A stretch of 64,000 nucleotides of DNA from Liquidambar formosana. Lineage: Eukaryota; Streptophyta; Magnoliopsida; Saxifragales; Altingiaceae. Position 1 is the stretch's first letter, and every line of letters begins with the position of its first letter. The notes below the pieces were generated by a model. The model saw only the letters and a list, made by a program, of their open reading frames with translations, was not told where the DNA came from and did no database searches. The position numbers and the translations under genes were made by a program. This document shows positions 22,601 through 36,093 of this stretch, piece after piece. The stretch spans positions 34,864,371-34,928,370 of the forward strand of contig CM077823.1 of the NCBI GenBank assembly GCA_039720395.1. The letters are read 5' to 3'.

Positions 22601-25600
22601 TCATGTTTCATTGTTTTGCCTTGTGTTATATTCCATTCTTAAATACTGACAAATGATTGGCACTTAAATTGGGGAAGCCTCAGTTTTTGGTTGGCCAATT
22701 TGGCACTGCAACCATGAATAATACATGATTGTTGCAGGCATGTTCTCTTGACATCCAGATTGGCACAGCTCTCTCCTCTTATTGGCTGATATAGGGTTCT
22801 CTGCCTCGAACATTTCTTACATTGTGTGAAGGCTGGCTGCCACTAACGAGAATTTTTATGTGACTGGGGCACTCCAATTTTGCATATTAGAAAATCCTTC
22901 AAGAATTCCTGTTGAACAATTGTTTGGCAAGTTACACACACCTCTCAATACATTTTGTTTCAAGGTCGACATATCAGACTTCATCCATGTCCGTGATTTT
23001 TATAAACTGAACTCTCTCTCTCTCTCTCTCTCTCTCGGGCGTGCTAGTACTGTAGTACTAAGAGCATATGCTCAATTTGCCTTATTCCTTATCTTAGCAT
23101 TTGATATATCATTTAGATTATGATTTATATGCTAGCAATGGCATTATCTGTGCATCAGAAGTGGGGTTTCTGTTTAGTGATACTCATATAATCATATCAT
23201 AAATAAATCAAGCAATATAAAGCTGCATTATTCAATAAGATGAATGAAATTGAGGAGCATATATTTCATTCTTTCTTATACCTGAACTGTTCCAAAGTTT
23301 ATTGTATCATTCTAGTGATGACTTATTCTTCTTCTTCTTTCACTCTGTTGACATGTGTTTTGAGCTCATTCTATTTTTAAACTGTGACATAAATGAATTA
23401 TGAAGACGCCAATTATTTGTGGAAGAGAACCTACTGCTACTGAAGAAGAGAAGAGGCTAGGTGTTGAGCGCTCTGCAGAACTAAGTGCAAAAGTAAATCA
23501 GGTACTTTTTTTTTTCCTTTTTGTTGACATGTTGTAGTTGTGGAGGATAGCTTTCTCTCCTTTGCGCTTCCAGAGAGTTACATCACTATCTTTTCCAGTC
23601 ATAGAAATTTATACTCCTGATTTGATAACAATGAACAAATGCTCATACTAAAAGGTGTTAATTTTGAAAGTGAAGAATGGCTTATGTAGGTATGCAATCA
23701 GCAAGATTTTCCTTTAATAATTTCTCACACTAAACTCATAATATGTCTTTGCAGTTTATATTGAGGAGGACGAATGCATTGTTATCAAATCACTTGCCAC
23801 CAAAGGTATGGAACATATCTTGATCTATATGCCGGCGGGACTGGCACTTGCTCAATGTGTTGCACATGGCATTAATTTGCCTTACAAGATTCATATATTT
23901 ACTGGTAGCTTATCTTATAATTTTTGTTTCCCACAAATGGTCTATTACATGAAGTTTTCCAGATTCATTGGTAATTTTTAGTTGTGTTCCGAGCCTAAGC
24001 AGTTCTGCTTTATGCAATTATGCCTGGATTTAACATTTACTGTGCAACTTGTCCTTTGGAAAACTTTGGAGGTTGGGCGCTTTGCAACTAGCTGATCCAA
24101 AAAAATCTCTTAAATTTGGTTATTTTTTGTCATCAATTTTGAAAAGCTTTCAAACGAAATCATTTTCTTGATAAGTCATAACTTAATTTCTTAATTGACC
24201 ATGTCATAATCAAAAATATAAATATATTCTAATATGGTGTTTTGATTTCCAACACATTTTATAACCTTATTGATACTTGTTTTTGTCATTAGAGGATTTC
24301 TTAGGCTTTAAGAGGGTATATATCCACCTTGTCGATTAGTGTTCTAACCATCTTATGACTTATTGTAATACTTGAAAGACAAATCAACCATAATTTTACT
24401 GCATAAATCTGCAAAGAGAACCTCCTATCATCTGGACCCTCACAATTTGACTAAGACATTGTTTTTGGGTTAAGACCAGCTAATCAAGAGTATCATTGGA
24501 CAAATTAAGATAAGCACATCATGAAGGAAGTTTTGTTCTTCTATCCAGCAGTGTAATTGAAGACCCTGCATTGGATTCTGTTTAGGGAAGAGTCTAATGT
24601 AATACATTTCGCTAACTATTAAGTTGCAGATTTGCCTGAGTTGATCTGCAACTGCTACTTTACCTTCTTTAGAAAAATATGAAATAGACTTAAAGAATCA
24701 AGTAAAAGTATAATATAGATAACCTTATTGGCTTATTCTATGAAACAAGCTAGTAACTACTAACATATCTTTAAGTTTCCAAAATGAGGACATAATAGAG
24801 AGCTTTACTTAAAAATGAATGCTATCCCTGTAGGCTTAACAATATTAGTTTCGCAGTGTGTCCCCATGTTATGCTAAATGTTGATATACAGTTGGGTAGT
24901 GGAAAGTTGGCAGATGAGTTGATCACACTCTTCGTGGAAGTGAAAGACTAATGGGAAAACTGTTGATAGATTAAGGGGAAAACTGTTGTCATCTTGGTAA
25001 ACATTAATTGGATTTAGTCAGATTGGATATTACACAAATTCTTGGATCCATTAAAGTTAGCTAGAGGGCTAGACCTCATTATGTTGTAAATACCTATGTA
25101 AACTATTGTCAGACTTACCAGTGTTGTACTTTTATGGATTGTTTTAGTACATGACCTTATTATTATGCTTAACTTGCCCTACCACAATAAGTTAAAAGTA
25201 TTAACTCAGACAGGATTATATGCAAATTGTCTCAATCAACTGAAAATTTGGTTACAGTAACTCTTTTATGTCTAATTTATCCTTTTTCCTTTCGTGCTGA
25301 TAACTTTGCTGTTGATTTTAATGGTTTTAGTAATTAAATTCTACCCTTCTGAACGTTGTTTATCCCTGCAGATAGTTGAAGTTGTTTGTTGCAAGTTGAC
25401 TCCTCTCCAATCAGAACTATATAACCATTTTATACATTCGAAAAATGTAGGTTCTCATTCTTATGAAGGACCATGTGTGTTCTGATTTGTGCATTAATTT
25501 TTGGTGGATAATAACGAGAATGTCTGAATGTGACATGGTCACTATCTTGTTACCCTCTGACACAGGTTAAACGTGTAATTACTGAAGAAATGAAGCAATC

Positions 25601-28600
25601 AAAGATTTTGGCTTACATTACAGCTCTTAAAAAGCTCTGCAATCATCCAAAGGTATAATATTGTTGGAGGATAAAATGTTACATAAGATGCCACTTCTAT
25701 CTAGAGCATCATATGGATCCATTTTTGAGATATATAAAACTTGGTAAATTCTATAAAAGAAATTGTGGTTAATTTTGCAGCTGACCTTTCTCCTGGACAT
25801 ATTGTTTTCTCTGCTTTAATAAGTTTTGGCAACCAGACCTTTTGATGTTGGAACAGTAAAGGAAAATGCACATTTAAAAAATGTTTAAAACCTCTTCAAA
25901 ATCCTATGAGAAATTTTTATGGTATTAAAACATTTCATGAGAAGTTGATTTGGAAAACCCTTTGTGTGAAATAGTCCATATGTATTATATTATGTCCACA
26001 TATATGCAGTTTTATTATTTATTTATTTTTTCATATTTCTTTACTAGCCTGGTTGAAAGTTTTAACTTTTAAGTGTTTTATCCCTAAACAATTACTTTCC
26101 TTTAATCTTGATCTCCCTTTGGTTTACTATCAAGATGAGTTTGGACAATGGGTAAAACTTCTATAAAAAGTAAAAGCATTAAGCCAGTGTTTACAAGAAA
26201 GGTAAATAAAATCAATCACAACTACAACAATTCAAAAACTCAACAAAGACACTTCTTATGCAACTTTAGAAGCTCCAAGAAATCAAGACTTCAGAAGGAT
26301 CTCCTTAATCTTCCCAATTGGAAGCTCATCTTTTGTTCTACACATATCACATAGGACGAGGGAATCATGCCCTAAATAACCTTGTTTCTTCTCTTCCCAC
26401 CTTTGAGGTACTAACTACAACAGATCTCACTCACTGAATTATACACCACCCACTGGAGTAAATTAGAAAAAAAAAGAAAAGAAAAGAAAATTTGAATAGC
26501 TTGGTTGGTGAGACATTTTCATCTTAGCAGTATGGACCATGTGCCCTTGTCAGGTGATTGTGTTCATTTGTTGAACGATACCAACAATTTGGTTCATCTC
26601 ATCATTTTCCAAAATAAATAGAGGGAATCACATAAGGAGAAGGATGAAATATCATGCGATTATAAAATGTGAAGGGCTATACACCTAAAATATAAAGGCT
26701 TTCTTAAGTAATAGGAAGTTGAAAGTTTGGAATTTCTTTAGCATGAACATCCTTTTGAAGAGATTTAATCTCACCCTGATGAATTATGGGGCTACAAGAT
26801 ATGGGATAATGGAAAGCTTCTGACTCCTGAGTCATGAGACCATGAACTTCTGCTTTAATGGGTTAGTGGAAAGCTTCTGAGTCATGAATACCTTGAACTT
26901 CTACTTTAATGAATGATTAAGTGCCCAGTTCTTCAATCATAACCATTCCTCACAAGGAAATTGGAAAAAATTAAGATAACAGAAAATCCTTATGTATTGA
27001 ATTGTTTTTCCTTAAGCAAGTTGTGAAACCTGGAAGCCAATTTATTTGGGTGACTGTTAATTACTACATGCTATAGGCTTAGGAGGGAATAAATAAAATT
27101 TGGGCAATTTTTATAAATGGGAAACATTCTGGTGGTAGGAAGTACTTTGTCAAAGCAAATTTTCCACTTCTCTTGTATTGCAATTGTTCACTATAAAGTA
27201 CAGACTTGGAACTGACACACCAGCTACTTAAGAAAGAGGGTGTGGATGGAGACACGATATTCCTTTGAATATATATGTGAACAATATTCTATGAAATTGT
27301 TGTTGGTGCTACTACTATCTTATATGTAATTTAAAGATCTTTTTCTTATCTCAAAATGATCACATTTGATATATAGGCTCTTTTTGATTTGCTTTATTTA
27401 GTTTTGTCACCTTATTCCATCTTTCCATTTCATCTTCATTCAGTGTATAAGTTTCAGAAATCACTTTCATTCTCATGGAAGATTCTCTATCTTGTAGCTT
27501 ATCTATGATACTATAAAAAGTGGGAGTCCAGGAACATCAGGGTTTGAGGACTGTCTGCGCTTTTTTCCTCCAGAGATGTTTTCGGGAAGGTTAGTCTTTT
27601 GTGTTACGGTGCATTTGTCTATTCCTTATCCAAAATTTATGATCAAATGGATTTCTGTTATTTTGTTAGATCTGGATCATGGACTGGTGGTGATGGGGTT
27701 TGGGTTGAACTGTCTGGGAAAATGCATGTCTTAGCCCGGTTATTGGCCCATCTACGTCAGAGACTGATGACCGCATTGTCCTTGTCTCAAATTACACACA
27801 GGTGTTTATAGCTATATAAGGATGAGCCTATGTGGTGATAAATTAGCTAATTTCTTACTGCAGCATACCTTATTGAGTTATTGTTCTATGTTCTAAGCAT
27901 CTACTGCAACTTTCTTACTTCCCATGGGAAAAAAAAAACAAAACAAAACAAAAAAAAAAAAAAAAAACCTATGATTTAATATGATTTTTTAAAATTAATT
28001 TAAGTGTGGCTTAACAGACGCTGGACCTCTTTGCTCAATTGTGTCGTGAAAGAAGATATCCGTACCTAAGACTTGATGGAACTACTTCGATCAGTAAAAG
28101 ACAGAAGTTGGTCAATCAGTTTAATGACATGTCAAAGGTATGCAGTTTTCAACACTCACTATGTAGGCATTTTCTTTTCCTTTTCCCTCTATTGCTGGGC
28201 ACTATTTGGGATTGTGTTGATAAAAAAATTTAACTCACTTTGCAGGATGAGTTTGTGTTTCTCTTGAGCAGCAAAGCTGGGGGTTGTGGCCTCAATTTGA
28301 TAGGTGGCAACCGATTGGTCCTGTTTGATCCTGATTGGAATCCTGCCAATGATAAACAAGTAATTTCTTTGGCTAGACTCGCCATGTGCAACTAGGATAT
28401 GAGTTAGAAAATAGGCATTTATTTTCCTGCGACATTATATTCTGATTATTTTCATTTCTTGTCTTACCCATATATAGGCCGCTGCAAGAGTCTGGAGGGA
28501 TGGGCAGAAGAAGAGAGTGTACATCTATAGGTTTTTGAGTACTGGGACTATTGAAGAAAAGGTTTTAATGTGGCAGTAATTGACCAAATATAATTACTAT

Positions 28601-31600
28601 ATCTGTTTCGTTTCTGATAGTAGATCTATCAATGAGAAATGTGTTTGATGAACTATTTTAATAATTCTGTAGGTGTACCAACGTCAAATGTCAAAAGAGG
28701 GGCTTCAAAAAGTTATTCAGCAGGAACAGACAGATAGCCTAAAGACACAGGTTCTTGTTTTGCTACTTTTTCCATGCTTTTTGTGGTTGGTGTTTACTCT
28801 TGAATGCATGGTATATAAGGAATTCTAATTGCAGGGGACCTTTCTCTCGTCGGAAGATTTACGTGATCTGTTCACATTTCATGATAATGTGAGGTAATGG
28901 GTGTCGTCCCAGTTAGAATTTACTGTGATTTACATTGTTGAAAATTTGTAATCCAATCCATGCCCTTCATGCGGAAAGCTTTGTTTCAATAGGTTTTTCT
29001 GTAGTCAGCTGCAATTGTAGAATAGCTTCTTTTGCCTAACAAAAAATTGTTTATTCCTTTGATTGTGAAAAAGAGGAGGTGCCTTTACTGATGATTATAT
29101 TTGTCTATGAATTGCATACTGATATTTAGTAAGTAGATTAATCGAATAAAAGACTCTGAGATGCATCTAACGGTATAATAAGTGTAACAACAATTGCTAA
29201 TCATGTGAGAACTTTGTAAAAGATTTGCATGTTTTCTCAACAAAATATTACGAAAAATATGCCAAAAACTTTATATTCTAATATGCTATCCTTGTTCTAG
29301 TGTATATATCTAACACTCTAATAATCATTAAGAGAGATGCTGTTATTATAGCATTAGTAACAAAACTAATTATAAGTTATAATCAGTGCTGTCCATGGAA
29401 GAATGGTTTTTTTTGTTTCCTCAGATAATTATTTAAAATATGCATATTGAATGGTTAAAACTTCAAAGTCATCCAATCAAAAATATTTCTAATTCATTTG
29501 GTCTATTAAATGGGAACCATCAAATCATGGGTCTCATTGACCTAATTTCATGATGACTTTGAATGATTTTATGAGGGTCTCAATTATTTTTTATTTTTAA
29601 GATGACATGTGGTTTTATTGGTTGCTGAATTATTTATTGATGTTGAGTTGTTGACATGGCATAATTTTGTTGGTTGTTTGTAGTTATGAACCGTGAAACC
29701 AAGTTGGTTCGTTGAAAAATTATACATTTTAAAAGTTATTTGATCAAAAAACATTTATCTATAAGGGGTCTATTATAGCTGCAAATTTGAGCTTGAGTGT
29801 CACGGTTTTGTTGCTGCCAGCATGTTAGCTCACTTGGTATCTTAGTTGCTTGCCCGTGCAGGAGGCTAAAGGATCATTTTATGTTAGAGGTTCATTCACC
29901 AAGTGGCTTAGTGATATCTTCTTTGTAGCCTCTGAGAAAGCATGTGAATGGGCTCTGGCCTAGTTACTGACATGCTAACAACTAACTAGTAAATTCCTAA
30001 TCTGAAAGACACTGTTACTTGAAACATGAATTAGTTTGGCATGCAGTAGTTACTCCATGTATCATAATTTGATGTGATGGGGCCAGGGAGGGAGAGGGGG
30101 GGGGGGGGGGGGGGGGGATATTGATCATTCAATTTCAATATCCTAAAATTGCACGTGTTTTGTTTACTTGAAACTGCATATGATACTCGCATCTTCCTTT
30201 ATTTATGTTTGTTTATATTATTTATATAGGTCTGAGATTCATGAAAACATGAATTGCATCCGTTGTCAGACTTTTGGTGATGGGCCTGAGAGTGTAGAAG
30301 AGGAAGATGGAGATAAATCAACGTATAAAGATTGCCAGACTGATCAAGAAGCTCTGGATATAGGTGGATTTGCAGGCATTGCTGGATGCTTGCATAAGTT
30401 AAAAAGCTCAGAGAAACAGGTTGGTGTTGCCATCAATTCATTGGATAAACTAATGGCTAATATTCTTTTAGGAGTTCGATTTGATTCTTATAATCTCCTT
30501 GAGACTTTTTTTTTCAGGTAGGGATGCCTCTGGAAGAGGATTTAGGCAGCTGGGGCCATCATTTTTTCTCAACATCTGTACCTGATTCTATTTTGCAAGC
30601 TTCAGCTGGTGATGAGGTGTGTTAGTTTAAAATTTCCTGTTTGGTTTGGTTGTCTTCCTGAATAGAGATTTCAGTTTTACTTCATTACAAGTTTTTATCA
30701 TGCTTGATAAGTTTTGAGAGCCTTTATTATTAGAATTCTATATGTCCTGACTATGAAATATATATCAGCTGCATAGAATGCATGAATCATGGAGATTATA
30801 AACTAACAATTTGATTCTGGTACTTTGATTAATAAAAAAATAAAATTGAAAAAAGGAAATGGAAATTTTTTTTCCTTTTAAGAAGAAAGAATTTGCATTT
30901 CAGCATGTTTTGCAGCACGTGAGCTAAGCCTGCATTCAGTGGGATAGAAACCCATGTTTAGAACAATTTTCAATAACATATAAAGAGAATTTTTTCAGGT
31001 TTTTTCTTAATGAATTTTATATTTTTATTTTTTGCTTATCATGTTCCATAGAAACACAACCATCTCTCATTAATTATACCTCCTTTTGTTTTAATGCATA
31101 AAACGTATTTTGGCATGCACCATCAAACACTTCCCAGAATCTTTCCAGGTTACTTGATTTTTGACATTCTTATGTTTGTGTGGTAAATCAATCTTTCTTT
31201 TCTTTCCTTGAAAGTAGACATGTACACCAGGTTATGTGCTTTTGTGAAACGTGATAGATCCTTGATATTATATGCTTTCCATCCATAATTTGATGTACCT
31301 AATTTTCATCATCCACCACCAGAAAAGTAGAAATATGTGGTACTCACATTTTCACATGGTTGTAGGTCACATTTGTTTTCACTAACCAAGTTGATGGGAA
31401 GCTTGTACCTGTCGAATCAACAATAAGACCAAAAGCACAGGGAGCTGAAAGGATCAAGCACCAATTCACTTTGAAGGAAAACATGAACCGAGAATCCATG
31501 TTATCGTCTCAACATCAAAGACCACTTCCATCAATTTCTTCAAATGGAGAGTCTACTAAGAGCACCTTATGCGCCTCGTTCAAGCCTTTACAACGGGCAC

Positions 31601-31731
31601 GTACTAAATCAGTAAGAACTTCAAAAGTTGCGGCACATACAGTATTAAAGTCTGAACTATCATTGGGAAATCAATTGCCCCTGAAAAGAGTTTCTCCCGA
31701 TTCTGTGGAACATGATGATGATTTTGAGTAA
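19641..31731 (+). CDS. RAD54: DNA repair and recombination protein RAD54 (one-base frame break in exon 13)
   Basis: Swi2/Snf2-family ATPase that works with RAD51 in homologous recombination in the nucleus. Twenty-one exons: 19641-19855, 20468-20848, 21127-21213, 21328-21568, 21635-21760, 21864-21920, 22019-22105, 23406-23501, 23755-23805, 25372-25446, 25566-25652, 27498-27589, 27670-27801, 28018-28137, 28246-28359, 28478-28561, 28673-28750, 28835-28893, 30230-30419, 30518-30616, 31366-31731; all GT-AG. Domains: acidic N-terminus; Walker A DDMGLGKT (225-232); DEAH (336-339); LLSGTPMQ near 364; C-terminal helicase lobe with [23 protein letters not shown] and [13 protein letters not shown]; plant-type C-terminus with [14 protein letters not shown], ending DDDFE. 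About 945 residues once one base is allowed for. Exon 13 is one base short at about 27761 (LRQ followed by AGACTGATGAC, where family and downstream frame need [14 protein letters not shown]). As written, translation ends after about 592 residues, losing helicase motifs V and VI. Confidence 0.95.
22106..23405. other. RAD54 intron 7 (1.3 kb)
   Basis: AT-rich intron with a (CT)n tract at 23012-23036. No other gene or clear element seen. Confidence 0.7.
23012..23036. repeat. (CT)n microsatellite
   Basis: Uninterrupted CT dinucleotides within RAD54 intron 7. Confidence 0.9.
23806..25371. other. RAD54 intron 9 (1.6 kb)
   Basis: AT-rich; nothing else recognised in it. Confidence 0.65.
25653..27497. 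other. RAD54 intron 11 (1.8 kb)
   Basis: AT-rich intron; the 68-codon frame at 26148 has biased lysine/asparagine content and no family features. A near-repeat 'ggaaagcttctgactcctgagtcatga' / 'ggaaagcttctgagtcatga' occurs at 26811 and 26871. Confidence 0.6.
28894..30229. other. RAD54 intron 18 (1.3 kb) with a G homopolymer
   Basis: Ordinary AT-rich intron except for about 22 consecutive G at 30096-30117, about 110 bp before the exon 19 acceptor. Confidence 0.7.
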
Positions 31732-34046
31732 AACTTTGGCTTAAATGTACTTTTCTTCAAATTTTTTTTAAAAAATTTTTATTTTTATTTTTATTTTTTT
31801 TAATTTTTAAAAACATGTTACGGAGGTTCTGTGATACCCTTGAAAATTGAAACGGTCCATTGTGCTCCAAGTTAATAGCTTGTTCCATCAACTGTTATTC
31901 AAATTTATATTTATTTGTATAAAAATAAAATAAAAAATTGTGCGTTGTTGTGGTCTCAATAGCAGGGAAAGGTGGTGGCAGGATGTGATGTTAGCCTGTT
32001 GGCGGTGGAAGTGGTCAATGTGAGGGTGGCGATGGAGGTAGTGATGGTGATTGAGAAAGATGTAAATCTTTGCTTTCAAAAGCGATCATTTTTATTTATT
32101 CAAAATTTTAACCTTTTTCTGCTTCAAGAAAAAAGCATACGGAGTACTTTTTGAAGTAGGGGATGCAAATTGTTTTGGAGCGGACTAAATTGGGCCTTGT
32201 CAGCCTGTTATTCCGAGAACAGCAGGCCTTTTCGGCCTGTTGGACCAAGAGTTCAAAGATTAGTATACAATTTTCAAGCAAGAATTAGGCAATAATGAAA
32301 CCGATATATAATGAAATAATGTAAAGTATGATCATGAGGTGGCAACCGACTATAAATTGAATAATGAAATTTTGTATTAATGACTCTTACAATAAATATA
32401 TGCACATATAAGGATGGACTAAGCCTAGATCTCATCCATAATTGGCGATCCAAAATCTAATAATTTTTTGTTGCTTTCGGCTTGGATGGTCTTAAGCACT
32501 TTTCGTTTAGATTAGTGCTTTTTTGGATCTAGGTTGATTTACTTTGTTTCCCTTGATACGTGAGATGGTCTCGAGCTTTGTTGTGTATTCTATTTTTGGT
32601 TATATATATATATATATTCTCATTTATCCCAAAAATATAAAAAATGTAGTGGTGTATCATAGACCAAATATAAGATTCTTACTTGAATAGGCAGAATCAC
32701 TCAATTCTAACTTTTCCTTTGTCACTATACTCATTAGATGCTCCTTTGTTTGGGGATTGGGATTTGGTAACTTTGTCAAGTGTTTGGTTTGATTCATTGG
32801 CCCTTCATTTTGCGAATAAGGCAGTGAAGACCCATAAAAAAGAACAAGTACTTGGTTACTTACTAGTTAAGAGAACCTCCCACATCTTCTTGACTTATAT
32901 CATGGCACATTTGGCCTTCACCAGATAAATTGTTTTTCTTTCATTAGTTTCGAACAACATATTCTAATAGTAACGTGAACAATCTCAAGAGGTAGTCTAA
33001 TGGTTCTTGAGAGTTACGACTCAATAAGTAAGAAGATCTTTCGTCAACCTTCAATCAGTTTTATCTTAAACTTTTATAGACGTAGAGTGAATAATGATCT
33101 AACCTATATTCCGGGGATCAGTCAGTTGAAAATTTACATATACTTGTTGGGCAAATGACAAGTGTAGAATGCGCTGGCGTCATATAGTTCAGATTCCTCT
33201 TTATTGATCAATAGGCAAGTATTGACCAATTACACATTTGTAGTAGTTACTATTACAGTAAAGACAAAGGAAATATGGATATACTTCATATTTTAGAGAG
33301 AGAGAGTGAGTCAATTCTTCATATTATAGTATGTCAGACTGTCAGGTAGAGAAAGATGAAATTGTAGGCAACATGCAAAGCACCCAACTAAGAAAGTATA
33401 AAGATTTTTCTCCTGATCTGACATTGCAAAACGAGCTTTGAAGTTTGAACACAAATATGATATTAAGAAGAGGTTCTTAGATTCAGTCATATGAGAACAT
33501 AAATAATAGGTCTTGCTCACAAGATAGGAGACCAAAAGAGGAGACAGTGCCCTTACACCAAGCTTTCCACCCACTAGGCCCATGAGGTTAGTTTGTAGTG
33601 TGGGAATCCAGCCACGTGGCGCAAACCCATTTGAATGAACAACTGGAATCCACTTTGTTAGAGGATAAACAATGGGTTTATGGGATGGTCAATCGTCTTT
33701 AGTGAGAAAATGGAACCAAAATCCCTTTATTATACCCATATTATCAATCAGTCCAAAGCCCTAGACTGGGTAGCCTTTGTTTTTTGTTGTGTCTTTAGAT
33801 TTGAAGTGCACTTGATTTGTGGAGTAATAATATATAGTATTATGGGATAAACAATCAGAGCTCAAGTCCACATTAGCCTTAGAGGGTAGTGGAAAATGCA
33901 ATTTCATTCTACTTTTTTACCCAATCATGTGGTTTAAAATTAAACCTAATTGGGCATCTCCAGCTCACTCACTTCTTTTGGTAACTTCAAAGAGTAGGAG
34001 AATAATTTGCATGGTGTAGAGAATTTGTACTGGAATCTCACTCCAA

Positions 34047-34071
34047 AATAATAATAATAATAATAATAATA
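34047..34071. repeat. (AAT)n microsatellite
   Basis: About eight AAT units. Confidence 0.9.
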
Positions 34072-34144
34072 TGTAGAGGTATGACCATGCAATGCCATGC
34101 CTACTTTCAAAGTGATCGAGAGGCCAGCCTTGCACCCTTCGAGT

Positions 34145-34505
34145 CTTAGAAGAAAACTTTTTGCACAATGCTCCTCCCCCCACCCCAAGTGACAAAGGTT
34201 TATTATTATTATTTTTTTGAATTGATGGGCAATAAACATGATATATAATCATTTTTATAGTTAGTGAGTTAATAGCATGAAGATAGATGCCCTTATGAAG
34301 GATTCATACTTGGGGTACACTGGCACAAACTGCATAAGGCTTGACTTTTAGAAGAAAACTTTTGCTCAATGCCCTTGATGATGAATTAAGGTTCTTATTA
34401 TTATTTTGGGTTGATGGGCAACAAATATGATATATAGTCATTTTTATATAATTAATAGGTTAGGCATGATGAAAATAGATATTACTCCAAGGATATTATT
34501 CATAT
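34145..34505. repeat. Imperfect tandem duplication, period about 204 bp
   Basis: Segment from 34145 ('agaagaaaactttttgcaca') and segment from 34349 ('agaagaaaacttttgctcaa') share further blocks in order: 'gttcttattattatt' against 'gtttattattattatt', 'gatgggcaa(t/c)aaa(c/t)atgatata', 'tcatttttata' and 'gcatga(a/t)'. Direct orientation. Confidence 0.75.
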
Positions 34506-35206
34506 ATAATCGGGGAGTTACAACGCCACAGGCTTTTATACATCTTTATCATCCAATAAACAAAGCTACTAAGCTAGTACCCAAAATACACTCGCTGATA
34601 GTCATAATGTAACAGCACAATCCTTGGGCATATATTTATACATTCAACTAATTAATCAGGCCCTGAAGGCCACCCAATCATTTGGTTCATGTGAAATTGT
34701 GAAGTGAACAAAGGAAAGTTATGCCCCTTAATCTGGTTCTATATATTAATGGAAACAGGTATTCAAGTACCATGCATGCATGCATCTATGGAAGACTCAT
34801 GACCTGAGTTTTTATAAACTAATCATAATAAATAAATAATTCTAGCTTTAATGCTCCATTTGACTGCTGAGAAGTTTCCCTTCATGCAATCGCACAGGGA
34901 AGCTAGACATTTTCATGATTTTGGGTCTCAGTCTCTCAGACATGACAGTGATCATGAATTTAATTGTTTAAAGCTCCGTTTGATTGCAGACAAATTGTGG
35001 TTCTGATATTCCAAGTTTCCTTGAGTGTTCTTGGCAATTAAATCGAGCTAAAACGATCAACAGTTTGCAACCCTTTTGGATGCCTTCACCACAGCTCTAT
35101 CTAAACCCAGTGGATGCCTTAACCACCGTGTTAGAATCATTTGCCTGCATTTTGTGATTCGATCAATACCAAGGGACATGCATTAGGCCCAAGGGCCGTT
35201 AGCTAC

Positions 35207-35503
35207 TGTTAAAGCTTTTTAAATATATATACATTGTCATTCTCTTCTCTAACAGTTCAAGCTTTTAGATGCAGTTGATAAGTTGAACATGGTATCAAAG
35301 CAGAAGGCCTAGCTTGTATTAGAATTCCTAAGGGTATATTTCTGCCTTGGTGCTGCCCTCTATATTTACTCACAGAGGTCGATATGTTTCTATGCAAGAG
35401 ATCGCATGTGCCTCGATCAGGAGAATGTTAGAGCCCTTATACACTGTTCTCCTCTTCTCTGACAACTCGAGCTATTAGATGATCGAGAAGTAATTAGTTA
35501 GCA
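35207..35503 (+). mobile_element. Decayed TRIM-like retroelement
   Basis: Two diverged direct repeats of about 80 bp, 35207-35289 (TGTTAAAG...GAACA) and 35426-35503 (TGTTAGAG...TAGCA), share 'tctcttctctaaca' and 'agcttttagatg' type blocks and start with TGTTA. Directly after the first lies TGGTATCAAAGC (35290), close to the initiator-methionine tRNA primer site TGGTATCAGAGC. No coding capacity. No convincing 5-bp target duplication. Confidence 0.5.
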
Positions 35504-35843
35504 AATGTTATGCTCGATCAATCACTACGAGGGCAATTCAGGTTGAGTTGGTTCAGTTTGGCATAAAATTTGAATCGAAGTATTCAAAATCGGTTCCCAA
35601 TTTTCAAAAATCGGTTCTAGGGTTTGCCCATTCCAAGTAGCAACTCGATTGCTCACATGTAATTAAGTGTATATGCAAGAAAAATAAATAAAATAAAAAT
35701 TGGGGTTTGGGGGGGCTTGTTTAAATGCATAGTTACACCCACCCATGTTTCCCTCCATCCAGTAGAACTCTACTTAATACCATTAGATACATGATCAATA
35801 CACATGTATGCATGCATACATATGACCATATCATATATGTATT

Positions 35844-35844
<1 letters not shown>

Positions 35845-35876
<32 letters not shown>
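35845..35876. repeat. (AG)n microsatellite upstream of the small gene
   Basis: About 16 AG units, 220 bp upstream of the start codon at 36094. GAGA tracts can bind BBR/BPC factors in plants; use here is unknown. Confidence 0.85.
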
Positions 35877-35878
<2 letters not shown>

Positions 35879-36010
35879 TGGTGCCCATTAACAAATTATT
35901 TTGAAACAATGGTAAAAGAGAAGGTATTATCTACAAATTTGGTCGCAAAGTGACAGATGCTAAGTAACATGACATGTTCACTTAACACACACGAGACAAG
36001 CTCCCTCTAA

Positions 36011-36016
36011 TATAAA
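36011..36016 (+). promoter_or_regulatory. TATA box of the small gene
   Basis: TATAAA in 'taatataaattta', 83 bp upstream of the ATG at 36094. Confidence 0.5.
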
Positions 36017-36093
36017 TTTAAGCATTTACATGTGGATTCTAACAGTGCAAAAAAAGGAAACAAGTTAAAAAGGTTCAGTGGGTGTTGGTTTGA

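Larger units (their letters stand above)
31732..35206. other. Intergenic spacer 3' of RAD54
   Basis: No supportable gene. AT-rich, with (TA)n at about 32602 and (AAT)n at 34047-34071. The region 32440-32660 looks like the T-rich 3' end of a retroposon but has no clear tail or target duplication. Confidence 0.5.

Noticed and set aside
29800..29965. Possible tRNA-derived SINE in RAD54 intron 18
   Set aside because: 'tagctcacttgg' and 'gaggttcattcacc' loosely resemble A and B boxes, but no tail or target duplication was found.
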